Assembly: GCA_023460055.1 (NCBI GenBank)
Contig: JAEWRJ010000046.1
Location: forward strand, 3,338 to 67,337
From: Bacillota bacterium
Lineage (GTDB): Bacteria > Bacillota > Clostridia > Christensenellales > Aristaeellaceae
Length of the DNA: 64,000 bases
Direction of reading: 5' to 3'
The notes beneath the pieces were generated by a model. That model was given only the letters and a program-made list of their open reading frames with translations. It had not been told where the DNA came from and made no database searches. Below, in pieces: positions 26,080 to 34,339 of the stretch. Each line of letters opens with the position of its first letter. Positions within the stretch are counted from its first letter, which is position 1. A program made the translations under genes and the position numbers.

Positions 26080-27594
26080 ATGAACAAGACCTTGACCCGG
26101 ATCCTGTCGATCGCTCTGTGCCTGATGGTATTGGGCGGCAGCCTATCCGCCGGCGCTGAGCCCGGCTACAAAAAGGAAATCATCATCGGCCTGGCCAACG
26201 TGTTCACCACGATGGACCTGCAGGGCACGGCCAGCATCACCAACCAGATCTTCTACACCGTCAGCCACAGCACGCTGACCAAGTGGGACTATGATACCCA
26301 GAGCTATGTGCCGGATCTGGCGGACAGCTACGAAGTGAGCGGGGAAGGCACCGTCTATACCTTCCACCTCAACCCCAACGCCTATTTCCACAACGATGAG
26401 CCGGTGAAGGCTTCCGATGTCATCTATACCTTTACACGCGGCCTGGAGGGCTCCGCCACCAAGGCCAAGGTACAGATCATCAAGGACATGAAGGCCCTTG
26501 ACGATCACACGGTCGAGATCACACTGAGCGGTCCCTCCACGGGCTTTATGTTTGACATCACCAACCCCAACATGGCCATCCTGTCCGAAAAGGCGATGAC
26601 CGAGCAGGGCGACGCGGGCCTGCAGATCGGCTCCGGCGCTTTCTACTATGAGACCGTTGACTTTGGCAACGAAGCCAAGATGGTCCGCTTTGACAAGTAC
26701 TTCGGCGAAATGCCCAAGACCGAACGCCTGACCTTCCGCCAGTACAAGGAAGACGCCACCCGCGTAATTGCGCTGCAGGCCGGCGATATCGATTACTGCC
26801 AGACTCCCTCGACGACCGATCTGGCCTACATTGCTGAGGATCCCAACCTGGATCTGATCCAGATGACCGGCACCCGCCTCAACTACATGGTCATGAACGT
26901 GTCCGAGGAACACGGCGCGCCTTTCAAGGACATCCGCGTTCGCCAAGCCATGAATATGGCCATCGACAAGGAACTGGTGATGCTGGGCGCGGCCGACGGC
27001 TTGGGCACCGTGCAGAACTACTACCTGACCGACATCAGCTTTGCCTTCAACGGCGACATCGAGGGCTACAACTACAACCCCGAGCGCGCCAAGGAGCTGC
27101 TGGCCGAAGCGGGGTATCCCGATGGCTTCACCTTCAGCCTGATCTGCCATGACTCCACCGCCCGCGCCATCGCGCCCATGCTGCAGTTCCAGTTCTCCGA
27201 GATCGGCGTCACCATGAACATCGAGGAGATGGAAACCGCCGTGCGCAACACCGTGATCGCTGAGAACAAGCATGACGCGGCCATGGCTGCCCACGTCAAC
27301 CTGGTCAGCGCTGACAACAACCTGCGCCTGCTGTTCTACACCGGAAGCCTTAATAACCGCATGAAGTACTCAAACCCCGAGCTGGATGCCAAGCTGGATG
27401 CCGCCCTGGTTGAGCAGGACGAAGCCACCCGCGTTCAGATGTACAAGGAGATCCAGCAGTTCGTGGTGGATGAGGCTCTGTGCATTCCGCTGTATGTCGA
27501 GCCCATGAACATTGCCAAGAAGCATACCCTGGAGGGGATCAAGCTGGTGGCCACCGGCGGACACGACTTCACCTACGCCCACATCGCGGAATAA
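26080..27594 (+). CDS. Peptide ABC transporter substrate-binding protein (SBP_bac_5, OppA/DppA type)
   Basis: A 504-residue extracellular binding protein. A Sec signal peptide (MNKTLTRILSIALCLMVLGG, cleavage probably after SAGA) is followed by the SBP_bac_5 fold, with the family core YTFHLNPNAYFHNDEPVKASDV near residues 90-112. No lipobox is seen, which is unusual for a Gram-positive binding protein; anchoring may depend on the permease or on another partner. The start at 26080 has AAAAAGGGAG upstream; a longer in-frame extension would run back through the sigma-54 promoter. First gene of an oppABCDF-type operon. Confidence 0.93.
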   Translation: MNKTLTRILSIALCLMVLGGSLSAGAEPGYKKEIIIGLANVFTTMDLQGTASITNQIFYTVSHSTLTKWDYDTQSYVPDLADSYEVSGEGTVYTFHLNPNAYFHNDEPVKASDVIYTFTRGLEGSATKAKVQIIKDMKALDDHTVEITLSGPSTGFMFDITNPNMAILSEKAMTEQGDAGLQIGSGAFYYETVDFGNEAKMVRFDKYFGEMPKTERLTFRQYKEDATRVIALQAGDIDYCQTPSTTDLAYIAEDPNLDLIQMTGTRLNYMVMNVSEEHGAPFKDIRVRQAMNMAIDKELVMLGAADGLGTVQNYYLTDISFAFNGDIEGYNYNPERAKELLAEAGYPDGFTFSLICHDSTARAIAPMLQFQFSEIGVTMNIEEMETAVRNTVIAENKHDAAMAAHVNLVSADNNLRLLFYTGSLNNRMKYSNPELDAKLDAALVEQDEATRVQMYKEIQQFVVDEALCIPLYVEPMNIAKKHTLEGIKLVATGGHDFTYAHIAE

Positions 27595-27655
27595 ATGCCA
27601 CTGATGCCGATATCGGTATCAGGCGTGGATTGAAAACAAATTGGGGCAAGCCCCC

Positions 27656-27691
27656 CGCCGGCAGCCGCCGGGTTTCCCGCGGCTGCCGGCG
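27656..27691 (+). other. Strong intercistronic hairpin between the binding protein and permease genes
   Basis: A perfect 13-bp GC stem pairs CGCCGGCAGCCGC (27656-27668) with GCGGCTGCCGGCG (27679-27691) around a 10-nt loop. No T-run follows. Such structures after binding-protein genes stabilise the upstream mRNA and lower expression of the membrane genes. Confidence 0.65.
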
Positions 27692-27736
27692 TAACGATGT
27701 GGATGATATGATTTCGTATGAAAGAGAGGCTGCTTC

Positions 27737-28669
27737 ATGTATCGGTACATAATTAAACGGCTGCTGATGCTCATTCCGGTGTTGCTGGCAGTATCGTTTG
27801 TCATCTTCTTTATCATGGAGATGGCACCCGGCGACCCCGCCTATGTCATCGCGGGCGAGCACGCGGATGAGGAGACCATTGCCAGGGTCCGCGAGGAATA
27901 CGGGCTGAACGATCCTTTGCTGGTTCGCTATTTTAACTATATGAAAGGCCTTTTGACCGGCGATATGGGCACCAGCTACATCAGCAAGAAGGATGTTTTT
28001 GAGACCTATATGCAGCGGTTTCCGGCTACAGCCAAGCTGGCTCTTGCAGCCATCGCGGTGGCCATCGTGATATCGCTGGTGCTTGGCGTGTACTCCGCAA
28101 TCAACCAGAATACCTGGAAGGATAACCTGGCGGTGCTGACCAGCCTGATCGGCCTGTCGATGCCGCAGTTCTGGCTGGGGCTTTTGCTGATCATCGCCTT
28201 TGCGCTCAATTTGAGGTGGGTGCCCTCGGGCGGTGACCACTTCAACCTGACCAGCCTGATTCTGCCAGCTATCACCATAGGCACTAACAATGCCGCCCTC
28301 ATGACGCGTACCACCCGCTCCTCGATGCTTGACGTCATCAGGCAGGAGTACCTCAACACCGCGCGCGCCAAAGGCGTCAGCGAGAAGAAAGTCATCTTGA
28401 AGCACGCCCTTCGCAACGCCTTGATCCCGATCATCACTGTCGCCGGCGTGCAGTTTGCATACATCATGGGCGGCGCCGTGCTGGTCGAGACCGTCTTTGC
28501 CTGGCCGGGCATCGGCAGGCTGACCATCGACTCCATCAACATGCGCGATCTGCCGATGGTTACCGGATGCGTCGTGATTACCACCATGATCGTGTGCGTA
28601 GTTCAGCTGCTTGTCGATATTATCTATGCCTATGTTGATCCGCGCATCAAGGCGCAGTATACAAAGTAA
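27737..28669 (+). CDS. Peptide ABC transporter permease (OppB/DppB type)
   Basis: A 310-residue inner permease with six helices, starting MYRYIIKRLLMLIPVLLAVS, the typical first helix of DppB. The EAA-type loop is present as EYLNTARAKGVSEKKVILKH. It pairs with the next protein to form the membrane channel. It is separated from the binding protein gene by 142 bases containing the strong hairpin. The start at 27737 has GAAAGAGAGG nearby. Confidence 0.95.
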   Translation: MYRYIIKRLLMLIPVLLAVSFVIFFIMEMAPGDPAYVIAGEHADEETIARVREEYGLNDPLLVRYFNYMKGLLTGDMGTSYISKKDVFETYMQRFPATAKLALAAIAVAIVISLVLGVYSAINQNTWKDNLAVLTSLIGLSMPQFWLGLLLIIAFALNLRWVPSGGDHFNLTSLILPAITIGTNNAALMTRTTRSSMLDVIRQEYLNTARAKGVSEKKVILKHALRNALIPIITVAGVQFAYIMGGAVLVETVFAWPGIGRLTIDSINMRDLPMVTGCVVITTMIVCVVQLLVDIIYAYVDPRIKAQYTK

Positions 28670-28681
28670 GGAGAAGAGGAT

Positions 28682-29581
28682 ATGACAAAGCAAGCAAACG
28701 ATATCGCCGTTTCCGTCTCCAAAAAATACGCCAAGCGCAGCCAGATGGCGGAGATATGGCGCAACCTGAAGAAAAACAAAGGCGCGGTCATCGGCCTGGT
28801 GCTGATCGTCCTGCTGATTTTGCTGGCTGTCTGCGCGCCGCTTTTATATGACTACGATCGTGACATTGTCGCGCAGAATATCCGCGAAAGGCTGCAAGGC
28901 CCCTCTTTGCGGCATCCCTTCGGCACAGATGAGTACGGCCGCGACATCATGGCCCGCGTCATCTGGGGCACGCGCTATTCGCTGCCCATCGGCTTCATTG
29001 CCACCATCGTGGCGATATTGCTTGGCGTGACCATGGGCGCTGTCGCCGGCTACTATGGCGGCTGGGTAGAAAACGTGCTGATGCGCTTCAGTGATATTTT
29101 CGCGTCGATCCCGCATATCCTCCTGGCCATCGTCGTTGTTTCGGTGCTTGGCCAGAGCGCCACCAACCTGATGATCGCGGTCGGCATCACATCCACCCCC
29201 GCGTTTATCCGCGTCGCCCGCGCCGCTGTATTGACAGTGCGCAACCAGGAGTATGTCGAGGCCGCGCGCGCCATCGGCATGAAAAACTGGAAGATCATTC
29301 TGCAGCACATCATCCCCAACGCCCTGTCCCCCATTGTGGTGCAGACCACGCTGCGTGTCGGCTCGGCCATCATTTCGGCCTCCTCGCTGAGCTTTCTGGG
29401 CCTGGGCATTCCCGCTCCCGCGCCCGAATGGGGCACCATGCTTTCCGCGGGGCGCAAGTTCATCCGCGATTACAGCTATATGACCCTCTTCCCGGGACTG
29501 GCGATCATGGTGACTGTGCTGGCGCTCAACATGCTGGGCGACGGCCTGCGTGACGCGATGGACCCGAAAATGAAGAGCTGA
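28682..29581 (+). CDS. Peptide ABC transporter permease (OppC/DppC type)
   Basis: A 299-residue permease with the N-terminal OppC_N segment (EIWRNLKKNKGAVIGLVLIV) and six helices. HPFGTDEYGRDIMARVIWGT is the family's conserved periplasmic stretch and EYVEAARAIGMKNWKIILQH the cytoplasmic EAA loop. It follows the OppB-type gene by 12 bases with AAGGAGAAGAGG as the ribosome site. Confidence 0.95.
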   Translation: MTKQANDIAVSVSKKYAKRSQMAEIWRNLKKNKGAVIGLVLIVLLILLAVCAPLLYDYDRDIVAQNIRERLQGPSLRHPFGTDEYGRDIMARVIWGTRYSLPIGFIATIVAILLGVTMGAVAGYYGGWVENVLMRFSDIFASIPHILLAIVVVSVLGQSATNLMIAVGITSTPAFIRVARAAVLTVRNQEYVEAARAIGMKNWKIILQHIIPNALSPIVVQTTLRVGSAIISASSLSFLGLGIPAPAPEWGTMLSAGRKFIRDYSYMTLFPGLAIMVTVLALNMLGDGLRDAMDPKMKS

Positions 29582-29590
29582 GGTGGCGAC

Positions 29591-30595
29591 ATGGAAAAGA
29601 AAGACATGATTTTGGAACTCGAGCACCTGTATGTGCGCTATGAGACGGAGGACGGCATCGTCAACGCCGTTAACGGCGTCAGCATCCGCCTGGAAAAGGG
29701 AAAAACACTGGGCGTGGTAGGTGAGACAGGCGCCGGAAAAACGACCACCGCCCGCTCGATCATGCGCCTCATCCCCGTCCCCCCGGGCGTAATCGAGGCG
29801 GAGAAAATCGTCGTGGACGGCGTGGACATCAAATCGCTCAGCCCGCAGAAGCTTGAGCAGGTACGCGGGAAGGATGTATCCATGATATTCCAGGACCCCA
29901 TGACCGCGCTGAACCCTGTTTTATCTGTTGGCGAGCAGATTGCCGAGTCCATTGAGCTCCATGAGCACCTGGGTAAGAAAGAAGCCTATGAGAAGGCCAG
30001 GCAGATGCTGGAGCTGGTCGGCATCCCCGGCAGCCGCGCGGTGGAATATCCCCACCAGTTTTCAGGCGGCATGAAGCAGCGCGTGGTCATCGCCATCGCG
30101 CTGGCCTGCAACCCCAAGCTCCTGATTGCCGATGAACCCACGACTGCGCTGGATGTCACCATCCAGGCCCAGGTGCTGGATCTGATGAAGCGCCTGAAGG
30201 AGCAGTACGAAACATCCATGATCCTCATCACGCATGACCTGGGCATTGTGGCTGAGGTGTGCGACGAGGTGATTGTCATGTACGCCGGCCGCATCGTGGA
30301 GCAGGGCACCCTGGAGCAGGTGTTCAACCATACCAGGCATCCCTACACCGAGGGATTATTTGGCAGCCTGCCCAACATCAACGACCGCAAAACCATGCTC
30401 AAGCCCATACCGGGCCTGATGCCTGATCCGACTGATCTGCCCGAAGGCTGCTCCTTCTCACCGCGCTGCCCCTACGCGACGGAGCGCTGCAAAAAGCAAA
30501 AGCCCCGCCTGAAGTATGTGGGCGAGCACTGGGTGGAGTGCCTGCGCTATGACGAGGAGAATTTCAGCATAGAAAGGAAGGTCATCAATGACTAA
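29591..30595 (+). CDS. Peptide ABC transporter ATP-binding protein (OppD/DppD type)
   Basis: A 334-residue ATPase. Walker A is GETGAGKTT (about residues 44-52), the signature FSGGMKQRV and Walker B LLIADEPTTALD. The C-terminal oligopeptide-transporter extension contains CSFSPRCPYATERC, the cysteine motif that in this family can bind an Fe-S cluster. It works as a heterodimer with the next protein and overlaps its gene by eight bases. Confidence 0.95.
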   Translation: MEKKDMILELEHLYVRYETEDGIVNAVNGVSIRLEKGKTLGVVGETGAGKTTTARSIMRLIPVPPGVIEAEKIVVDGVDIKSLSPQKLEQVRGKDVSMIFQDPMTALNPVLSVGEQIAESIELHEHLGKKEAYEKARQMLELVGIPGSRAVEYPHQFSGGMKQRVVIAIALACNPKLLIADEPTTALDVTIQAQVLDLMKRLKEQYETSMILITHDLGIVAEVCDEVIVMYAGRIVEQGTLEQVFNHTRHPYTEGLFGSLPNINDRKTMLKPIPGLMPDPTDLPEGCSFSPRCPYATERCKKQKPRLKYVGEHWVECLRYDEENFSIERKVIND

Positions 30596-31538
30596 GCCTT
30601 TATTGGAAGTAAAGAACCTGAAGAAATACTTCAAGACCTCAAAGGGCATGCTGCATGCGGTGGATGATATCAGCTTTACCATCGAGGCCGGAAAAACGCT
30701 GGGCATCGTCGGTGAAAGCGGCTGCGGCAAGTCCACCGCGGGCCGCAGCATCCTGCGCCTGCTTGAGCCCACCTCGGGCGAGGTCAACTTTGAAGGCAGG
30801 GACGTCACCAAGCTCAGCCAGGAAGAGATGCGCCGCATGCGCAAGAAGATGCAGATTATCTTCCAGGATCCCTTCTCTTCCCTAGACCCCCGCATGACGG
30901 TCAACCAGATCATCAGCCAGCCCATCATCAACAACAGGCTGCTCAAAGGCAAGCGTGTTATCGAAAACCGCGTGCTTGAACTGATGGAAACTGTCGGCCT
31001 GGCCGAGCGGCTGATCAACACCTATCCCCATGAGCTGGACGGCGGCCGCCGCCAGCGCATCGGCATCGCCCGTGCCCTGGCCATGGACCCCAGCTTCATC
31101 GTATGCGATGAGCCGGTCTCGGCGCTGGACGTATCCATCCAGGCGCAGATCCTCAACCTGCTCAAGGAGCTTCAGGAGAAGATGGGGCTGACCTATATGT
31201 TTATCACCCACAACCTGTCGGTGGTCAACTACTTCTCAGACGACATCGCCGTGATGTACCTGGGCCAGATTGTTGAGAAGGCACCGGCCGAGGAGCTGTT
31301 CAACAACCCGCTGCATCCCTACACCCAGGCTCTTCTGTCGGCCATCCCGGTGCCGGATCTGGGCAAGCGCCGCGAGCGCATCCTGCTCAAGGGCGAGATC
31401 ACCTCGCCCGTCAACCTGCCCAACGAGTGCCGCTTTGCCAAGCGCTGCGCCTACGCGCAGGACCGCTGCCGTCAGGGCATACCGCCGCTGAAGGAAGTCA
31501 GCCCCGGCCATTTCGTGGCCTGCGTGCTGGTCGGCTGA
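30588..31538 (+). CDS. Peptide ABC transporter ATP-binding protein (OppF/DppF type)
   Basis: A 316-residue ATPase, last gene of the peptide transporter operon. Walker A is GESGCGKST (about 43-51) and Walker B FIVCDEPVSALD. The signature reads LDGGRRQR instead of LSGGQ, a change seen in one half of some Opp-type heterodimers, which suggests that this subunit carries the degenerate site. The C-terminal Cys motif (CRFAKRCAYAQDRC) is present. The operon ends at the terminator at 31613. Confidence 0.94.
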   Translation: MTKPLLEVKNLKKYFKTSKGMLHAVDDISFTIEAGKTLGIVGESGCGKSTAGRSILRLLEPTSGEVNFEGRDVTKLSQEEMRRMRKKMQIIFQDPFSSLDPRMTVNQIISQPIINNRLLKGKRVIENRVLELMETVGLAERLINTYPHELDGGRRQRIGIARALAMDPSFIVCDEPVSALDVSIQAQILNLLKELQEKMGLTYMFITHNLSVVNYFSDDIAVMYLGQIVEKAPAEELFNNPLHPYTQALLSAIPVPDLGKRRERILLKGEITSPVNLPNECRFAKRCAYAQDRCRQGIPPLKEVSPGHFVACVLVG

Positions 31539-31612
31539 ACGCTGCGTAAGGACGTGCCGGTACCGTCCATCCGCCGCCTGGTCAGGGTGGAGTAAATTAT
31601 TAAACGATATAT

Positions 31613-31650
31613 AAAGGGTATCCGGCAGCTAAACCGGGTACCCTTTATGC
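31613..31650 (+). terminator. Terminator of the peptide transporter operon
   Basis: AAAGGGTA-T-CCGG (31613-31625) pairs with CCGG-G-TACCCTTT (31634-31646) around an 8-nt loop. The following T-run is short (TTTATGCATTT). Confidence 0.65.
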
Positions 31651-31679
31651 ATTTGAATGATTATGTTGCGCCGCGCTTT

Positions 31680-31949
31680 ATACTGATGTAAAACGTTAAC
31701 GCATCCAAAGCAGAGAGTTATTTTGTAGCTGTGTACGGAGACGAAGGGAATCGCGGCATCGTAACGCGATTGCCACAATTCGCAATAGGCGAAAGCCGCG
31801 TGCTTTTCAGCACTCGCTTTCTTCTTTGCTCATTGGACTTCCGGTTCGCTCACTCCGACGCCGGCGGCGCTCATCTCCGTCCCAAGCAGCGACACAGCGC
31901 CAAGGCAAAAGGACTGATGCGACGATGCATTTACGTTTGGAATCAGTAT
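31680..31949 (-). repeat. Dispersed element, copy 2 (long form), inverted relative to copy 1
   Basis: A 270-bp copy of the element at 5474-5635 in reverse orientation. Its ends are ATACTGATGTAAAACGTTAA and, at the other side, ATTTACGTTTGGAATCAGTAT. The interior has an extra ~100 bases with hairpins such as AATCGCG/CGCGATT (31750-31772) and GCGAAAGC/CGCTTTC. It lies 30 bases after the transporter terminator. I find no credible coding sequence inside. Confidence 0.75.
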
Positions 31950-31966
31950 TTGATAGAAGGTGATTA

Positions 31967-32122
31967 TTGCATGTCCTTCAGGAAGTGATCCCTTCGCGGG
32001 CTGCAGGTTCTGGCGCCTTCCTGAACGAGAACCTGCAGCGGATGATGGCAGCCGGCGAGCAGAACTATTTCCGGGCCATCAAAGCCCTGGTCAACGCGGA
32101 GGAAAAAAGGACGCCTATATAA
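31967..32122 (+). other. Small open frame, possible gene remnant
   Basis: A 51-codon frame from TTG at 31967 to TAA at 32120-32122, with GAAGGTG upstream. The translation is helical and protein-like near the end (NENLQRMMAAGEQNYFRAIK and then ALVNAEEKRTPI). It begins 17 bases after the dispersed element, so it may be the 3' end of a gene cut off by it. I do not recognise the family. The rest of 31950-32296 shows only an AT-rich stretch and a GCATTC-type repeat. Confidence 0.25.
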
Positions 32123-32258
32123 GGAGGCACAGCGTGCGGGACAAGCCCGCCTTGCTGCCCCAAAGTTATTGTAATAGGGGAAAATACAAGAAATATCTGA
32201 ATCTAAAATAATTGTTGCTTCCCTATCGCTTCGCCATTGATTCGCCGTTCCCCCGGTC

Positions 32259-32292
32259 ATTCCGCATTCAGTATTCAGAATTCTGCATTTGC
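32259..32292. repeat. GCATTC-type dispersed repeat, copy 2
   Basis: CATTCCGCATTCAGTATTCAG followed by AATTCTGCATTTG, lying directly downstream of the beta-helix gene's stop codon (minus strand). Confidence 0.7.
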
Positions 32293-32296
32293 CGCC

Positions 32297-34294
32297 TCAG
32301 CCGCAGAACGGCCCCGCCACAGGCTTTTCCGGGCGAGTTTTTCCGTAGAAATCGGTATCGAATACGATATCCTCGCCGCCGGGCCCCTCAAAGCGCTGCT
32401 CCGGCTCGAAGGCCATGCCCAGCGTGTCGGTGCTGATCATTTTTCCCTCGGGCAGGTAATCATACAGGTTGGTCTCAAGCCGCCAGCCCTGATCGTCCAC
32501 CTTCAGCTCCAGGCTGATCTCGTGCGCGGTATCCACGGTGAAGTCTTCCTCGATATCGCAGGGCACGGCGCCGTTGAAGTATACATTGCCGCCCGTCCAC
32601 ACGGGCAGGGGCATGTAGTAGCGGTCGCGGGTCTGTGCCGCGCCCTCGCCGCAGTAGCCGCTGAAGAAGGACTGCCACTCATCCTCTTTCATATAGCCGC
32701 TGTAGGGGAGGGTACCGGCTTTCAGGTTGCCGTCATCCCACTCCCCGGTCTCATCGCCGCGGCAGATATCCAGCATGCCCTGGCGCACCTTTTGCTGCAC
32801 AAACACGTTGTTGAAAAAGCGCACATCCCCGTGCAGGATGGACATGAAGCCGGTGATCCCCGTGCTGTGGGGCTTGTGGATGGGCGTATAGCGGGTGGAA
32901 TCATATTTGACGGTGCCGTTTTTCACGCCCTTGCCCACCGCGGTGATGGCCCCGGCGATCAGGTTGTGCACAAAGGCGCAGCCCTGGGTGGGCAGCTTGA
33001 TCGCGCGCTCGGACAGCATGATGTTGTTATCCACCAAGGTCGGGCCGTGGCCGATCTCGATAAACAGGTCCTCGCCCAGGCCCAGGCCTTCCTTGCACTC
33101 GGGCCGCAGCAGGTAATCATGCGGCAGGCAGTTATCGTGGAACAGGTTGCCCGTCACCCTGGTGCCCTGGGTCTGCCAGTCCAGCCAGATGCCGCGGGTG
33201 CAGTGGTGGAAATGGTTGCCCCGGATGATCACGTCGAGGGGGGCATGGAACTTGATGCCGCCGATCTCAGCGCCCGCCAGGTTGCGCTTGTTGTTGATGT
33301 GGTGGATGTGATTATTCTCGATCACGGAAAATACGCAGCCCAGGTTGCCCACGATGCCGGTCTGCCCGCAATCGTGGATGTCGCAGTTTTTCACCGTATG
33401 GGAGCCGATGGTTTCCTTGCTCCATCCGTCCAGCTGGGCGATCAGCGAGCAATCCCGCTGGGTCTGCGCGCCGTCCTTGAGCTTATAGCGGGACCATTTG
33501 TTGTCGTTGTGCTGCTGCAGGTATTTGCCCAGGGAGATGCCGGAGCACTTGGAATGGGATACCTCGCAGTCCTCAATCACCCAGCCCTTGGACCAGTGCG
33601 GGCCGATCATGCCCTCCTGCAGCGCGGTGGGCGGCGCCCATTGCGTGGCCGCCATGGTGACGACGAAGCCGGTCAGGGTGATGCAGTCCACATGTTCCTT
33701 CGCCGGGAAGAAGCAGCGCGGGCGGACGTTGATCTCCACCTGCTCGCGGTTGGGGTCAGCGCCCTGGAAGTTGGCGTACAGGATGGTCTCATCCCGTTCC
33801 TCCCCCTGGCAGGTATACCAGGTGTGCAGGGTGAAGTCCTTATCCCAGGAGGTATCGTCGATCACCGGGTTCATCACCTGCTCCAGCGTCTCCCGCTCGT
33901 ACAGGGATTTGCCGTTCAAGTACACTTCGCCTGTATGGCAGGGGAAGGTGGGGCTGAGCCAGTCGCCCCACACCAGGGTGGTGTAGGGGTTATAGCCTCG
34001 GAAAAGATCGTTGGGGAGGGTCAGCTTCCAGACATCGCCGGATACTCGCTCCCAGCTGTCAAAGCGCTCAGCGCCTGTGATCACGGCTGCCCGCGGCACC
34101 CGCGAGCGGTACACGATCGGCTTATCCTTTGTGCCTGCATAGACCGGGCTGACCTCTTCGCGGTAGATGCCCGGCTCCACCAGCACCTCATCCCCGGGCT
34201 GGGCGACTTCCGCCGCCTGCTGTATCCATCTGAACGGCCGCTGCGCGCTTCCGTCCCCATTCACTGCCGCTTTGTGGTCCACATGCAAAATCAT
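32297..34294 (-). CDS. Right-handed parallel beta-helix protein, probable carbohydrate-active enzyme
   Basis: A 665-residue protein without a signal peptide. The N-terminus (NGDGSAQRPFRWIQQAAEVA, then PGDEVLVEPGIYREEV) is the opening of DUF1565-type beta-helix proteins. Repeated rungs follow, such as NCDIHDCGQTGIVGN, IENNHIHHINNKRN and IRGNHFHHCTRGIWLDWQTQ, which are typical pectate-lyase-like or GH141-like helices. A cytoplasmic location suggests it acts on imported oligosaccharides. The catalytic residues cannot be assigned, so the precise activity (fucosidase, xylanase or lyase) is open. The start at 34294 has GGAGGAT upstream. A MATE pump gene lies 45 bases upstream on the same strand. 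Confidence 0.85.
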   Translation of the reverse strand: MILHVDHKAAVNGDGSAQRPFRWIQQAAEVAQPGDEVLVEPGIYREEVSPVYAGTKDKPIVYRSRVPRAAVITGAERFDSWERVSGDVWKLTLPNDLFRGYNPYTTLVWGDWLSPTFPCHTGEVYLNGKSLYERETLEQVMNPVIDDTSWDKDFTLHTWYTCQGEERDETILYANFQGADPNREQVEINVRPRCFFPAKEHVDCITLTGFVVTMAATQWAPPTALQEGMIGPHWSKGWVIEDCEVSHSKCSGISLGKYLQQHNDNKWSRYKLKDGAQTQRDCSLIAQLDGWSKETIGSHTVKNCDIHDCGQTGIVGNLGCVFSVIENNHIHHINNKRNLAGAEIGGIKFHAPLDVIIRGNHFHHCTRGIWLDWQTQGTRVTGNLFHDNCLPHDYLLRPECKEGLGLGEDLFIEIGHGPTLVDNNIMLSERAIKLPTQGCAFVHNLIAGAITAVGKGVKNGTVKYDSTRYTPIHKPHSTGITGFMSILHGDVRFFNNVFVQQKVRQGMLDICRGDETGEWDDGNLKAGTLPYSGYMKEDEWQSFFSGYCGEGAAQTRDRYYMPLPVWTGGNVYFNGAVPCDIEEDFTVDTAHEISLELKVDDQGWRLETNLYDYLPEGKMISTDTLGMAFEPEQRFEGPGGEDIVFDTDFYGKTRPEKPVAGPFCG

Positions 34295-34339
34295 GATGAT
34301 ATCCTCCGAATCATTTGATTGATCTTGCGCGTGAGCTCA

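Noticed and set aside
32237..34318. A 693-codon open frame on the plus strand opposite the beta-helix gene
   Set aside because: It is longer than the real gene but has no recognisable family, no ribosome site and a composition typical of antisense frames in GC-rich genes; the minus-strand protein is clearly a beta-helix protein.
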